Assembly: GCF_030035675.1 (NCBI RefSeq)
Contig: NC_084482.1
Span: 73,569,120-73,633,119, forward strand
Length of the DNA stretch: 64,000 bases
Direction: 5' to 3'
Source of the DNA: Rhineura floridana
Taxonomy: Eukaryota > Chordata > Lepidosauria > Squamata > Rhineuridae
Shown: one piece after another, positions 22,015-34,000 of the stretch
How the letters are laid out: each line of letters opens with the position of its first letter
Numbering within the stretch: position 1 is the first letter of the stretch
Made by a program: the position numbers and the translations under genes
The notes under the pieces: model-generated
Database searches by the model: none
Seen by the model: the letters and a program-made list of their open reading frames with translations, nothing else
Told to the model about the DNA's origin: nothing

Positions 22015-25000
22015 GTGAGTACTGGTTCGCGAAGCCCGAGGGAAAATGAAAGGCCCGGCAAGTATGGGGAAGGTATCGTGCCAGATAGAGCTGTTACCTC
22101 ATTGTTGTTACGTTTCACACGACCACCAAATCTACATCTAGTTGCTCTCATCCTCCTCGATGAGTGATCGGCGGCGTTGATTGGCCATTGGATTTGCCCC
22201 TCACTGAAATTGGCCGGGCGACCGGAGAGCTGGTTGGCAAGAGAGGTGGAGTGTTTAATCTCCCTGGACTGTGAGGAAGGCGGGTTTGGGGCCTATTTCC
22301 AAAGACGACACAAAATGGCGTCGAGGTGGCCACTTTCGTCTGCGCCAGCGCGCGGTTGTTTCATCTTTTCTTTTGTGGGGTCTACCTCTCCCCGAGGGAT
22401 TGTTTTTGTGGGCAGCGGTAGACGGGCCGCCCCTTCCCCGCACATTCACAGCGTCTTTCTACTTCTTAGGTTAGTCCTTCCGTTATAGAGAGAAGTCATT
22501 TCCACACCTTTTAGAGTTACCAGCATCTCTTTTTTTGCAGTTGATCTTTCTGTCCTATCAAGATTCTTGTGTTTTTAGCTGTTCTGTTATCACTGTAGCA
22601 AGTGAATCTTTTTCTGGCATGCAAATGATAATATAGAGGGGGTATTTACCTGTGAAAATGCCTGTGTGCCATGCAACTAATAAAAATAGATGGGAACCCC
22701 ACTATCACCAGGGAATAATGTCTACTCTAAGTTGAACTTTTGTTGGTTGTCAGGGCTGTTTCAGACTTACAAGAGAAGCGATTCTAACGCTAAGCACCTT
22801 CGGAAGTTTTCATACAAGGTGATACTGTTATGGAAAAAAGGCTCCGTTTTAGGAGTGGAAACAACACATATTTACTTCAACGACAGTCCAATGTATCTGG
22901 GCTTTTACAGTAGGGCCCCACTCATACGGTGGGTTACATTCCGGACTCCCACTGTAAAGCAGAACTCATTGAATAGAATGGGGTACGATGCCCGAAAACC
23001 GCCGTAAAAGTGGAACATGCGCCGTATGAATGGGGCTTTAGTCTAATTGCGTCTAATTGAGACAGCTGTATTAGTCAATCGCTGTAAAGCGGGGCCCTAC
23101 TGTACACTAGATGAATAACATAGTATCCTGAATTTTCCTAGGTCTGTTTCTGTTACAGTGGCATCCTAATCTTGGAGCTAAGATCGTGCATGGAACAGGT
23201 TGTGCCAGTATAGCAACAGAGACATTGTCTATTAAACTGCATTATTAGATGTTTCTTGTTGTGGTGTGTGGTAGTTGTAAATCCGTTTGAATGTAGTAGT
23301 ATTCAGTACCCAGGAATATGGCATGTGTCAGGGTTGTTGTTATGTGTCTCCAAGTCTACTACGACTATGGCGACCCTATGAATCAGTGATGTGTCTGGGT
23401 AGATGGAAGGAATTTGGAATATCGTGTAAAACGGGGATTGTCACTCATTCTCTTGTCTCCTTCCATTTATGATATAACTCCTTTTTATGAACAGAAGGTA
23501 GTGCTTCCCCTTCCCCCTATACGATGAAACAGTGCTGAATTACAAGCTGTGCCTTATTACTAGATTACAGGGGTTGCCATGGGCGTGGAGCTGAGTACAT
23601 TTGGTACAAACCAAAGAAACTGTAATGGGCACCATATAGTACCATAACTGTAGTGGGTACATGCACTGCTCATTCCCTTGCCCCGCTAACATTTAAGTTT
23701 GAAAAAAGCATTATCACTTTTTTCAAGCCTAATTGGGTGAGTGGGGTGATTTTCCTCCACAGCCACGAAGGGAAAAATTTAACCTTTCCTCCCCAGCAGT
23801 TTCCAAAAAGAGCAGATGCACCCTGGCAACAGTTAGGCTCGAAAGGAATAGAAGGCTTTTTTCCAATCCTAATTGCAGTGATGGGGTGTGTGTGTCATTT
23901 ATTTATTTATTAAACTTAAATTTATATTCTGTCCTTCCTTCCAAAAGGGGGCTTAGGGCAGCAGTCTGGGAGCTGGGGAAGGGTTAACCACTGGCTACAA
24001 TAGAAGGCTTTGATTGCAGTGCAGGAGAGATTTTCAGGGTATGTGGGAGGTCCCAGATATGGAGGGGGAGAGATTATCCTCCCACCAGAAAATTACCTCC
24101 CCCCCCCAATTACTGGCTACAATAGAAGGTTTCTTTCAAGCCAGATTTCAGTAGGTGAGGAGTGGGACCCTGCAGGTGCCAGGGAAGGCTTCTGTGGGTG
24201 CATGGATACCCATGAGTATCATTTTGGCAACCCAATACTGCATGATGCACACGATCATGCTATTGTAATGACCTAAAGCCCCTGCTGAGGGCCGCTTCAC
24301 ATGCTACATTTTAAATCTATACCTAAAAATTAAAAGTGTAAATGGTAAAAGTATTTACAAATGATGTGTGTTGTACAGGTAGATTTGGTAGCAGTAATGG
24401 TGGATTTTTTTAAAAATTGGGAAATTCTCCAGTGTTCTAAGTTTGTTAGGATCTTGTCTAACACGTTTATTTTACTTGTATTGGTGAAGAATACTTGGAA
24501 AAGGTTGCCATTTTAATTTAACATTCTACATAAATATCTCAAAAGTTTTTCTAATAACCAAAGATACTTGAACTGAATTTTCTTAAAAGAAAAATATATT
24601 CAAGTGAATACGGCGGCTTCTAAAAATAAGTTGTATGGCATTGGAAACAGGTTATAGGGCCCGCCCTTCATGAGTGGCTTAAATATTACAGATTGTTGAA
24701 ATAAATTACCTTCGGAGAACTTATGGGATACTTTCACCAGTGTTATTAACTGAGAAATGGATGGCATTCAGTGCATATTGGAATTTATATTGTATTTGTT
24801 TGTCTCTAGATAGGAAAACCACATAATGGTTTTCCTATTTTTTTCAGTAAAATAAACATTTTGTTAAAATGGCCCTAACTCAATGGGTAGGCCAATTTCC
24901 ACTCATTGACTTCCTGCTTTTAGGCTGTCACTTCATGTTTGTGTGTTAACATCTGAGTTCTGGATGTCATGTTTTTTCATAAAGTTGATGCCCTTCACCA

Positions 25001-28000
25001 CAAGTGGGGAACCTCTTTCACATTGAGGGCCACATTTCAATCTAGGCAACCTTGCGAGGGCCTTATGCCAGTGGTGGGTGGGGCTGTAGGCAAGAGTGCA
25101 TGGAGCAGTGAATGTAATTTTTACCTTTGTATTGTAGGCTTGTTTCTACACACACTCACACTGCCCTGGGCTTCTTTGGGAGGAAGGGTGGGTTATAAAT
25201 TTGATAAAGAAATACCCTCTCTCTATTCTCCATCCAAGCATGCAAGAGGGATTAGAGTTCAAGAACATATTTCAGCAAGTCAAACACACTCAAGGAGGAT
25301 CTGAGGTAACCCCAGGGAGAAGGGGTATGGTTGGGAAGAGTCCCATGAGCTAGACAGAGGACTGAGGGCTGTGTTTGGCTCCCAAGCCTCAGGTTTCCCA
25401 CCCTTTCCCTACACAAGCATCAGAGAAAGGTTTGAAAGCACTGGGGATAGGAGAAGGTCAGCTGGGCGACCAGTTGTAGAGGCCAGGTACATGTAGGCTG
25501 TAATTCTGTGTACATCTATCTAGGAAGAAGCTCCATTGGATACAATGAGACTTGCTTCCAAGAAAAGACTCATACAGTAGGGCCCCACTCATACGGCGGG
25601 TTATGTTCTGGATCCCCGCTGGAAAGGGGAAACCGCTGAAAAGCGGAACTCGTTGAATAAAATGGCGTGTGATGCCCGAAAGCCACCGTAAAAGTGGAAC
25701 AAGCGCCGTATGAGTGGGGATTTAGTCTAATTGCGTCTAATTGAGACCGCTGCATTAGGGAAGCGCTGTAAAGTGAAGCGCTGTAAAGCCGGGCCCTACT
25801 GTACTAGGATTGTGCTGTTACTAGCTTATGGAGTGTCTGTTGAAGAGCAGGAATGTGTACGATTGGGCCATAGAAGAATACAGTTTGGCCAGTGTGTAGG
25901 GTTTGCTACGCTTTTAGGAGTTTGGAGATGAGAAAATGGCAACTGGCAGATCTAGCTACTCTGCTGGATGGGATTTCTCTTCTAAAAATTATCCTAACAG
26001 TAATAGACAACTAGCTTTTAGAGGGGTTTCATTGCTGTGGTGATTTGAGTCTCGCTTATGTCTTTGCTTCTGTGAAGTATTCAGAGTAGGTTTGTAGTCT
26101 TGAGTAGTGTGATCCTCAAGCCGGAGTAGTTCTAAAAGGCTGGACAGAACATGTTTTCAGAATGCATAGGCTTGTGAAACAACTAAATTATTGGCCTGGC
26201 TTCTCTTTCCATGCTAATGTATCAGTAACATTAAACACCTACTAGGATTACACCTGTCATGTGGACAGATACTGCATGAGGCATAAACCTCAAAATGGCT
26301 AAAGAGACTGGTCCAGTACACGCATCACAAACAAACCACAATATGTAGCCAAAGTTTGGTTTTGGCTTACTGATCATAGTTTGTTTTTCTTGTGTGCTGG
26401 TGGAGAGGAAGAAAGTGGATGAGATTGGTGCTTTCACACCAAACCATTAACTATGATTTTCTGTGACTAGACAAGGACATTGTTTGAGCAATAGTTACAG
26501 CAGTTCTAATTTAAATGGCAATGCCTTCCCCTTGGATGTGTTGAAAGGGTGCTAGAGAACTGGTCTGGGTTAACAAAGTTTTGGGGCCATATTCAACTCA
26601 ATAATTGCATGAGCACCAGGATTTTCACTTGCACAGCAGGACTTTTCCCCACATCTCCCCCTGCATGTGCCCTTTGCCATCTCCAGATCTGCTGCAGGGG
26701 TTTGGGGGAATCCCCAGAAGAGTTTGGGGGAGGCTGGGAAATCCTTGAGCTCAAAGAATGTTTACCTTAGCACTGTGTTGAAACAACCCTATATGTTTTT
26801 ACGTCAGTCAGTAAGCCAATATTTCTTTTACAGGTTATAGTTCCTGGGGTACTGAAACCACCAGTACTCAAGGTAAGTCATGACATTCCTAAAACAAAAG
26901 GTTTAGAAAATAAATAGAGACTTGGGAAGATAAGAATGTTGACCATAAATTTGTCTATAAATAAACATGCCTATCTTAGACCTAGTTTACAAATAATACT
27001 TTGTGCTAGTGTAGTACTAGTGTAATCACTAGTGTAATCACTTGTGTAGTGATTAGAGTGTTGGACTAGGACCTGGGAGACTAGTGTTCGAATCCCCATT
27101 GAACCATGAAAGTCACTGGGTGACCTTGGGGCAGCCACAGTTTCTCAGCCTAACCTATCCCACAGGGTTGTTGTGGGGATTAAACAAGGAGAGGGAGGTC
27201 CATGTATGCCATCTTGAGGTTCTTGGAGAAAAAGGTGGGTATAAATGCAATAAATAAATAAAGTATTGAACTGCTACAAACACCTACTTTTGGAATAATA
27301 TATTGAGGATATAATTTTATCTTGTACAGATGATATCCAGCCAGTGTTGGCTGCTTGTACAATGGGATTTCCCCTTTCCTTTCCCCCTGCAGCTCCTATG
27401 TGCCCCAGAAATCTTCTCTAGAGGGTTGAGGGACTCTCCAGAGCAGAATGGAAGGTGTGAGTGGCTGCAGAGCAGAGGAAAGGAAGGGAAAGTCCCCTTG
27501 TATCTGCTGGCCTGACGGTGGATTTGCCCTTAGTACTGAATATCTAGTATCTATAGTTTTCATGCTTTTCCATCCTCTTCTTATGGGTATAGGTATGTCA
27601 ATAAAAACTGAGAGTATAATCTGAATAAATCATAGTTCTGACTTCAATAAAATAAAACACTTCAACTATACTTTAAACTTAACACATCATTTACATTTTA
27701 TCGTCTTGTGGAAAAACTTGTATGACAGTCATGCAGATTCTAATTCATCTGGAGATTGTTTCTGATCAATCAGCTATAAATGATATAACTTGCTTATGTT
27801 AAAGCAATGCCTTGTGTACATCAAAAGAAATAACTGCATTCTTATGTTGCCTTATTGATGTATTTAATGTAAAAGTGAACTTTTGTCTCCTTTATAAGGT
27901 GCATATTCTACAAACCTGGCAAGTTGGCAAGGTATGTGTTTTGAGGTGTGCTTGCCTTGTTTGGAGTTTTGCTTTTCACTGCAGTGCTATCTTAAGCATT

Positions 28001-31000
28001 TTGGTATTTTTCTCAGAATTAAAAAGAAGAACTGACTGGGACATTTAGAGGCATTGTATAAATTAGTATTTGAATTCACATCACTCCTAAAGCTGAACTT
28101 GGCTCCAGACTTCCAGCTGTTTTGTAGCCAAAACAGGGCAATCAAGCAACAGAGTATCAACATGCTTGGGGGAATCCAGAGGTTTGCAGAAGCACAAAAA
28201 GTTTAAAAAATAAAATCTATGGGGGAGAATCCCCATCAAGGTGCAATGAGGGCTGAGTCTTCTCAGTAGCTACAGAATCTTGAAAGTGATTTTTGGGGGG
28301 GGGGAACTGGAGGGGGAATGGGAGTGGCTGGTGAAGAGGGTGTGTGGCCATGGCAACCCAAGAGGCTTCAAAACACTGCTGACAAGTGTGCAAGAGCAAC
28401 TAACTGAGACAGAAGGCAAGGAATTCAGAAGGGGTTGTGAAGAGACTGGGAGTTGGGCATTATATCTTTGTATGCTTTCCTTCATTCCCTCTGTTCCATT
28501 TATTATTATTTTCCCCCGTCTCAGTCCATTGGATGGAGAGAAGCTAAACAAAAGGAGACGGAGGAAAAAAGACAAAAAGGGCAAAGAGAACCATTTCATT
28601 GTGATCCAGGAAATTACCTATCCACTCAGAGAAGTTATACCCCAGGGTTAGAAATAGAGATAGAAATCAGTGGAGAAATCCAGTATTTTAATATAGCTGT
28701 AACTGAGCTGGGGAAGGGGACAAATGAAACAAAGCTGAAGGAGGAGAAGGAAGTTACGAGGTTAGAGGAGGAGAAAATGGGAGCCCACAGCAGAGAGGAG
28801 GAAAAAGGCTGTACAAGCAGCAGAGGAGAGGGACTATGAGGAGGCATTTACCTCTCTTGAGGAAGCCAGAACTTCAGCCAGTTAAGGGCATATTTCCATC
28901 TTTGTCAGAAGATATTCAGGTACCCTCTTTCCATGAAGAGGGAACAAACCCCCTCAAACTTGAACTAACAGTGCCAACAGCCACAAACTCGGGTAAAACA
29001 TACACACCACTCCAGGAATAATCTGCAGCATTTTGTTCCTGGATCCCACTTTTAGTATACAGTACAATATGTGATATAGATTGAGTAGTGGTTATTTATA
29101 ACTTTCATTCTGCCCTTCTTTCAAGGTGTGTGGGGTGGGGTAAATTCACTTTTTTGGGGGAAATTGAGACTGTAATAATAAAGAACCTAAAATCTCCACC
29201 TTTGAATCTGTCTAACCAGAATGGGCATATAATTAAAGTGATAACTCTTCACTGGTCTTGTAGCAGTGAACAGAGAGCAGTAGTCTAATAATGTTTTGTG
29301 TCTGACCACTGTTTTGCAGGAGTGTATGTTTTTTTGCTTTGGTGGTGGTTTCCATAGATAAGATGGACACTTGAAAATTCAAATCTCTCTGATTTGTTAA
29401 ATTAACTCTACAATTCTCTTCCCTTTTTGCCAGGCTATGAAGGCTATGATTATTACAGTGCCCAAACCAGCAGCTCTGCTACAGCTGCCCCATACAACTA
29501 TGATGCTGCTACTGTTGCTGCAACTACCTGGGACACGTCTAAAACTACTGACATGACAATGAGCGCTGAGATGGGCACTGGTATGCCAGTTGTAAATTAC
29601 AATACTGAGGCAACAGGCACAGAAAACTCTGACTCCATTATAGCAAAAATAAATCAGCGTCTGGATATGCTGTCTAAGGAAGGCAGTGGTGGTCCTGGGG
29701 AAGGCATGGAAGATCAGGGAAGGTGACTAAAGTTTCTCTTTATCTCTATAAAAATTATTTCTAGTTCTCATTGGAACTTTAATTCTTAAAGTACAAGAAT
29801 TGGTAGGACAGTATCAATATGAATAATAGCTCAAAATGTAGTCATGCTGGTACATTTGAATAAATGTAGTTTCTGATGACATATCTTTCATGCAAGCTAA
29901 GGCAACCTGTTGAAGGGAGGAAGGTCTGTTATCTACTCTTGTTGAGGACATCAACTGTCATTGATGAATGCCACAAGCGATTTTCAAACAGCATTTTCAT
30001 ATTAGTGCTTTTCTTTGTCCAGTATTTGTCCATAGCTTTTCCAGCTGAACCAGCCATCTTTTATCTTTGTTTTGCACTGTATGAAACCACATTAGAAAGC
30101 ATGTTATACAATTTTCATAAGTTTTAAGAGTAGTCCTTTCATTTGGCAAATTAGGAAGGAAGGCTTCCTAACATTCTTTAATAGGTTGTTTCCTTCCACT
30201 CTCGTTGAAGAGTGTGTTGCTCTTTATTTCCAATACAGTGAACCTATGAAGCTCTCTTATACAGAGTCAGATCAGGGATCTGTCTCGTTCAGTATTGTCT
30301 TTTCTGACTAGGAGCAGCTCTCCAGGCTCCTTAGTAGAGGTCATTTCCAGTCCTGCTACTTGAGTTTTTTAAACTGGAGGTGCCAAAGATTGGAACCTTT
30401 GCATGCAAAGCATATACCCTGTCACTGAGCTATTGCCCTTTCTTTATAAAGAAGCAAATAAACTCTGCAAAGTCTCCAGCATGGGAATTTGTAGCTCTGT
30501 CAAGTCTATTCAGACTCAAGCCTTCTATAACTACTGACTGGATTCTTTGCTTGTGATACAGCTCTTTCAGATTTGAGTCTTTTGAATCCTATGACTCTAG
30601 AGCCTCAGTGCCTGACCGTGACCTGTACAGAATCAGCTATGACTATAATGAAGTTGGATCAGATCGGAATGATTCTTTTGGAAGCCACTATGATGTTTCT
30701 GGTAACCGCAGAGATCACGCCCGCAACAGAGGAAACAACTATGGCTTTGGTAGAGGGAGGGTCCAGAATCGAGGACATCTAAACACTTTCAACCATGACC
30801 GCTTCATGCCATCAAGTACAGAACGGCTGTCTGCACAATGGAATGAGATGAATTACATGGGCGGGAGGAATATAGGAGGGCCTGGACCCAACAGGCTTCC
30901 ATCACTATTTTCTCAAGCACTCATTCCAGAGTATAGAGATTATGGTGATTATGGAGATTACGGAGACTATGGCAGCTATGGGGATTACGATTATGGCATG

Positions 31001-34000
31001 ATGGGAATGCAGGAAATGGGAAGGTTTCCTGGGAACATGCCCTACAGCTTTGGCAGATCACGTGGCAGAGTAAGTTTTGCATGCTAACATTGAAAACTGT
31101 TACATTTCTAGCTATTTCAACAGTTGTTTGTAAAACATCAGATTGCTTCAGTTATTAACAGCAAGATAAGATGTTCTCATCATTTTTATGTAGGGTATTG
31201 TTGAATGAAAAGCTATTTTGGTATTGACCGATAGAATAATGATGATTTTGTTTCATTGGAACTGAGAATTGCTTGAAAAAATGCCTACTTGTAAGGCAGG
31301 GGATTATGGGTGTTACTTGAGCAAATGGGCTAGACTTTTGTGGGAGAAGATAGTTATAGCAGGAAATATTTATACATTATAGGGTCCTGGCTGGTGCTGA
31401 CAAACTGACCAAGCATATTTTGTCCAATTTGTTTATCTAGCCCAAGAGGAGACCTTTCTGCAGTCGCCTTAGTGGGCGTTCAGATAATGAAGGTGGATTG
31501 CGGAAACGGAAACAGTCCCAAAGTGGAGATGAACCAGACAGCAAACAGGCAAAGACAGAAAGTGAAAAAGATGACTCTGACAATGGTAAAGCTTTTATTT
31601 TGCTATGAGAGTTTGAGAAGGAACTAGCATCCTGTTTTCTCATCCTTTTCTAAGAGGCTAACCTATCTGGCTTCTAATAATTTATTAACTATGTCATTTT
31701 AAATCCCACTTTCTTTGACGTGCTGCTGTGAAATACAGTAGTTTACAGCACTTTTACAGTTTAACAAAGAAATAGATAACCTAAACCTGTGTAGTAAGCT
31801 GGAGAAAATATGCTAGCAAATAACTTTCAGTTATCAGTGGATGAGAACCAGTCTTCTAATTTAAGTGATTCCTAAACAGCCCTGCTATTTAGACTGTAAA
31901 GTTTAAGGGGCTTTTCACAGTGGTTGAATGGTGTCTTGTGCATTTGACAGATAATCATGAAGGTGAGGACAAATCAGGTGATGAAGGAGATAAAGGTGTA
32001 AGTAATTTTTTCCTAAGTCTTTGTGTTACTTTTTACAGTGCGTCTCCTGGTTTCTTGATACCTTAGTCACAATTACTCTTAAATGAAAATAACTGGATCA
32101 TATTTTATTTTTTTCTTTCTGTCTTAACTTTGGGGCTAGAATTTTCATAAATACTATGTAAGAACTATTTTTCTGAAACCATGGTAAAGTGCTGTATCAA
32201 GGCATTCCTGTGGTGGTATTTCCAAGGTATTTAATGCAATGAAAACTGAAGAGAAACTTTTTTTAAAGAGAGCAAAAAGATCTAATGCTTCTCCATTATT
32301 ACACCAGAGTTCTGTATTCAGGGAGAGTGTGGTCTAGCACAGGGGTTTCCCAAACTGTGGTCCACAAGCTTCATTCAGGCGGTCTGGCAGGTCTGTGAAG
32401 AACACTTACAATTTGAATTCTATCAAATTCTGTGGAATTCAGTGTAATACTATGTAAGAAATAAAAGAAGCAATAAAAATACAATTAAGAATCATAAGCA
32501 TCTAGCACAGTGCATTACAATTGCTATAACAGGTAGAAAAAAATCATTAAATTCTGGCCCGCTTGCATTGGCTGCCTTTATGTTTCCGAGCTCGATTCAA
32601 GGTGCTGGTTTTAACCTATAAAGCCTTACACAGCTTGGGACCACAATACCTGATGGAACGCCTCTCCCAATACGAACCCACCCGTACACTACGTTCAAGA
32701 TCAAAGCCCTCTTCCGGGTGCCTACTCCGAGGGAAGCTGGGAGTCTGGCAACAAGGGAGAGGGCCTTCTCAGTGGTGGCCCCCAAATTATGGAATGATGT
32801 TCCTGACGAGGTACACCTGGCACCAACACTGTTATTTTTTCGGCGTCAGGTCAAGACTTTCCTCTTCTCCCAGGCATTTTAGCATGTGCTTTAAATTGTT
32901 TTTAAAAGATGTGTTTTTAAATTTGTATTATTTGCTTTAATGTTTTTAGTTACTATAAACCACCCAGAGAGCTTTGGCTATGGGGCGGTATATAAGTACA
33001 ATAAACAAACAAATAAATAAATAAGCGGTCGGCCAAGATCCTTGGCAGTTTTCCAGTGGAGGAAAGTGGAACTGCTGGTCTAGCAATTCGGGGACAGTGT
33101 GAAGATTCTCAGGGGATTGCCTCAGGCAAAATATCATGACTGCCCCTTTAAGAAGGCCCCAATCCACCTTTACAGGAGTCAAGATTGCAACTCAGTTCAC
33201 CCAAGGGACAGGTGAGGCAGAGAGCACCTTGTACCACCTGGTGTTAATGAAGGACTCTTGGATCTCTTGAACTTAAGTAGCCCAGAGGTAGCAGTCAGAG
33301 GAGAGAGAGGGAGATTGGCTTGCTGGAGAAGGAGCAGAGGCCTGAGGGACTTTCATCTCTTGGCTTTCTTATGGCTTCTTCCCCTGTCAGCAAGGAGATA
33401 AAGCAGGACCTGAGAAGAGGCTTCCCCTACCACCTGAACCCTCTTGCTGGAGGATACCGTGGGACTGGACCACTGGGTGTAACACAAGGGTGTCCTGAGA
33501 AGGGGCCACTGCTGGACCTGTCACTCCCCAAGCCCCATAGGCCTGAGAAAAAGGCTACCATGGTGTACCACAGGGCCCAGAAGCTTGGAAGACCTTATCA
33601 ACCAACCAAGCCCACTGGGACCATATTGAACTGTAGGTGTGCCTGGAGAGGACCCCAACATTGAGAAAGGCGAGATAGAAGTTATGAAGAAGGGTTTGCT
33701 ATTATTCTGATATTTTGTTGGCATGTGAAGCTGTACCAAGGACAAAATCCCCAGTGAAGCTACAGTTACTGCACTCTTGTCTATCTTGTTGATAATTAGG
33801 GCTCATGTTCAGGCGTTTTCTCTCATGGATCACAGGGCATTCAGTGTGCCACTCTGGACAGGCCCAGTGGTCTAGCAATTGAAAGCTCATCCATTGTTGG
33901 GGTATGGCAGACATCACTTGTTTCTTGAGAAAGTCAGTGTGGAATGAAAAAAGCAAGTCTCAAGCTTTGGTGCCTGCTGAAATACAGTGTTCAGTCCAAG

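Larger units (their letters stand above)
21640..22470. promoter_or_regulatory. CpG-rich island over AKAP8 exon 1
   Basis: CpG dinucleotides are frequent compared with the flanks. It includes CAAAATGGCG at 22311-22320, a YY1-like site, in intron 1. Open frames on both strands here are by-products of CpG-rich sequence. Confidence 0.6.

Noticed and set aside
28280-28839. Two long overlapping frames (123 and 128 codons)
   Set aside because: Purine-rich low-complexity intron with overlapping frames on both strands and no similarity to known proteins.
33020-33690. Possible LTR or gene fragment (114-codon frame)
   Set aside because: GC shift is real, but no paired ends, primer-binding site or protein motif is visible. 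Left as unclassified.
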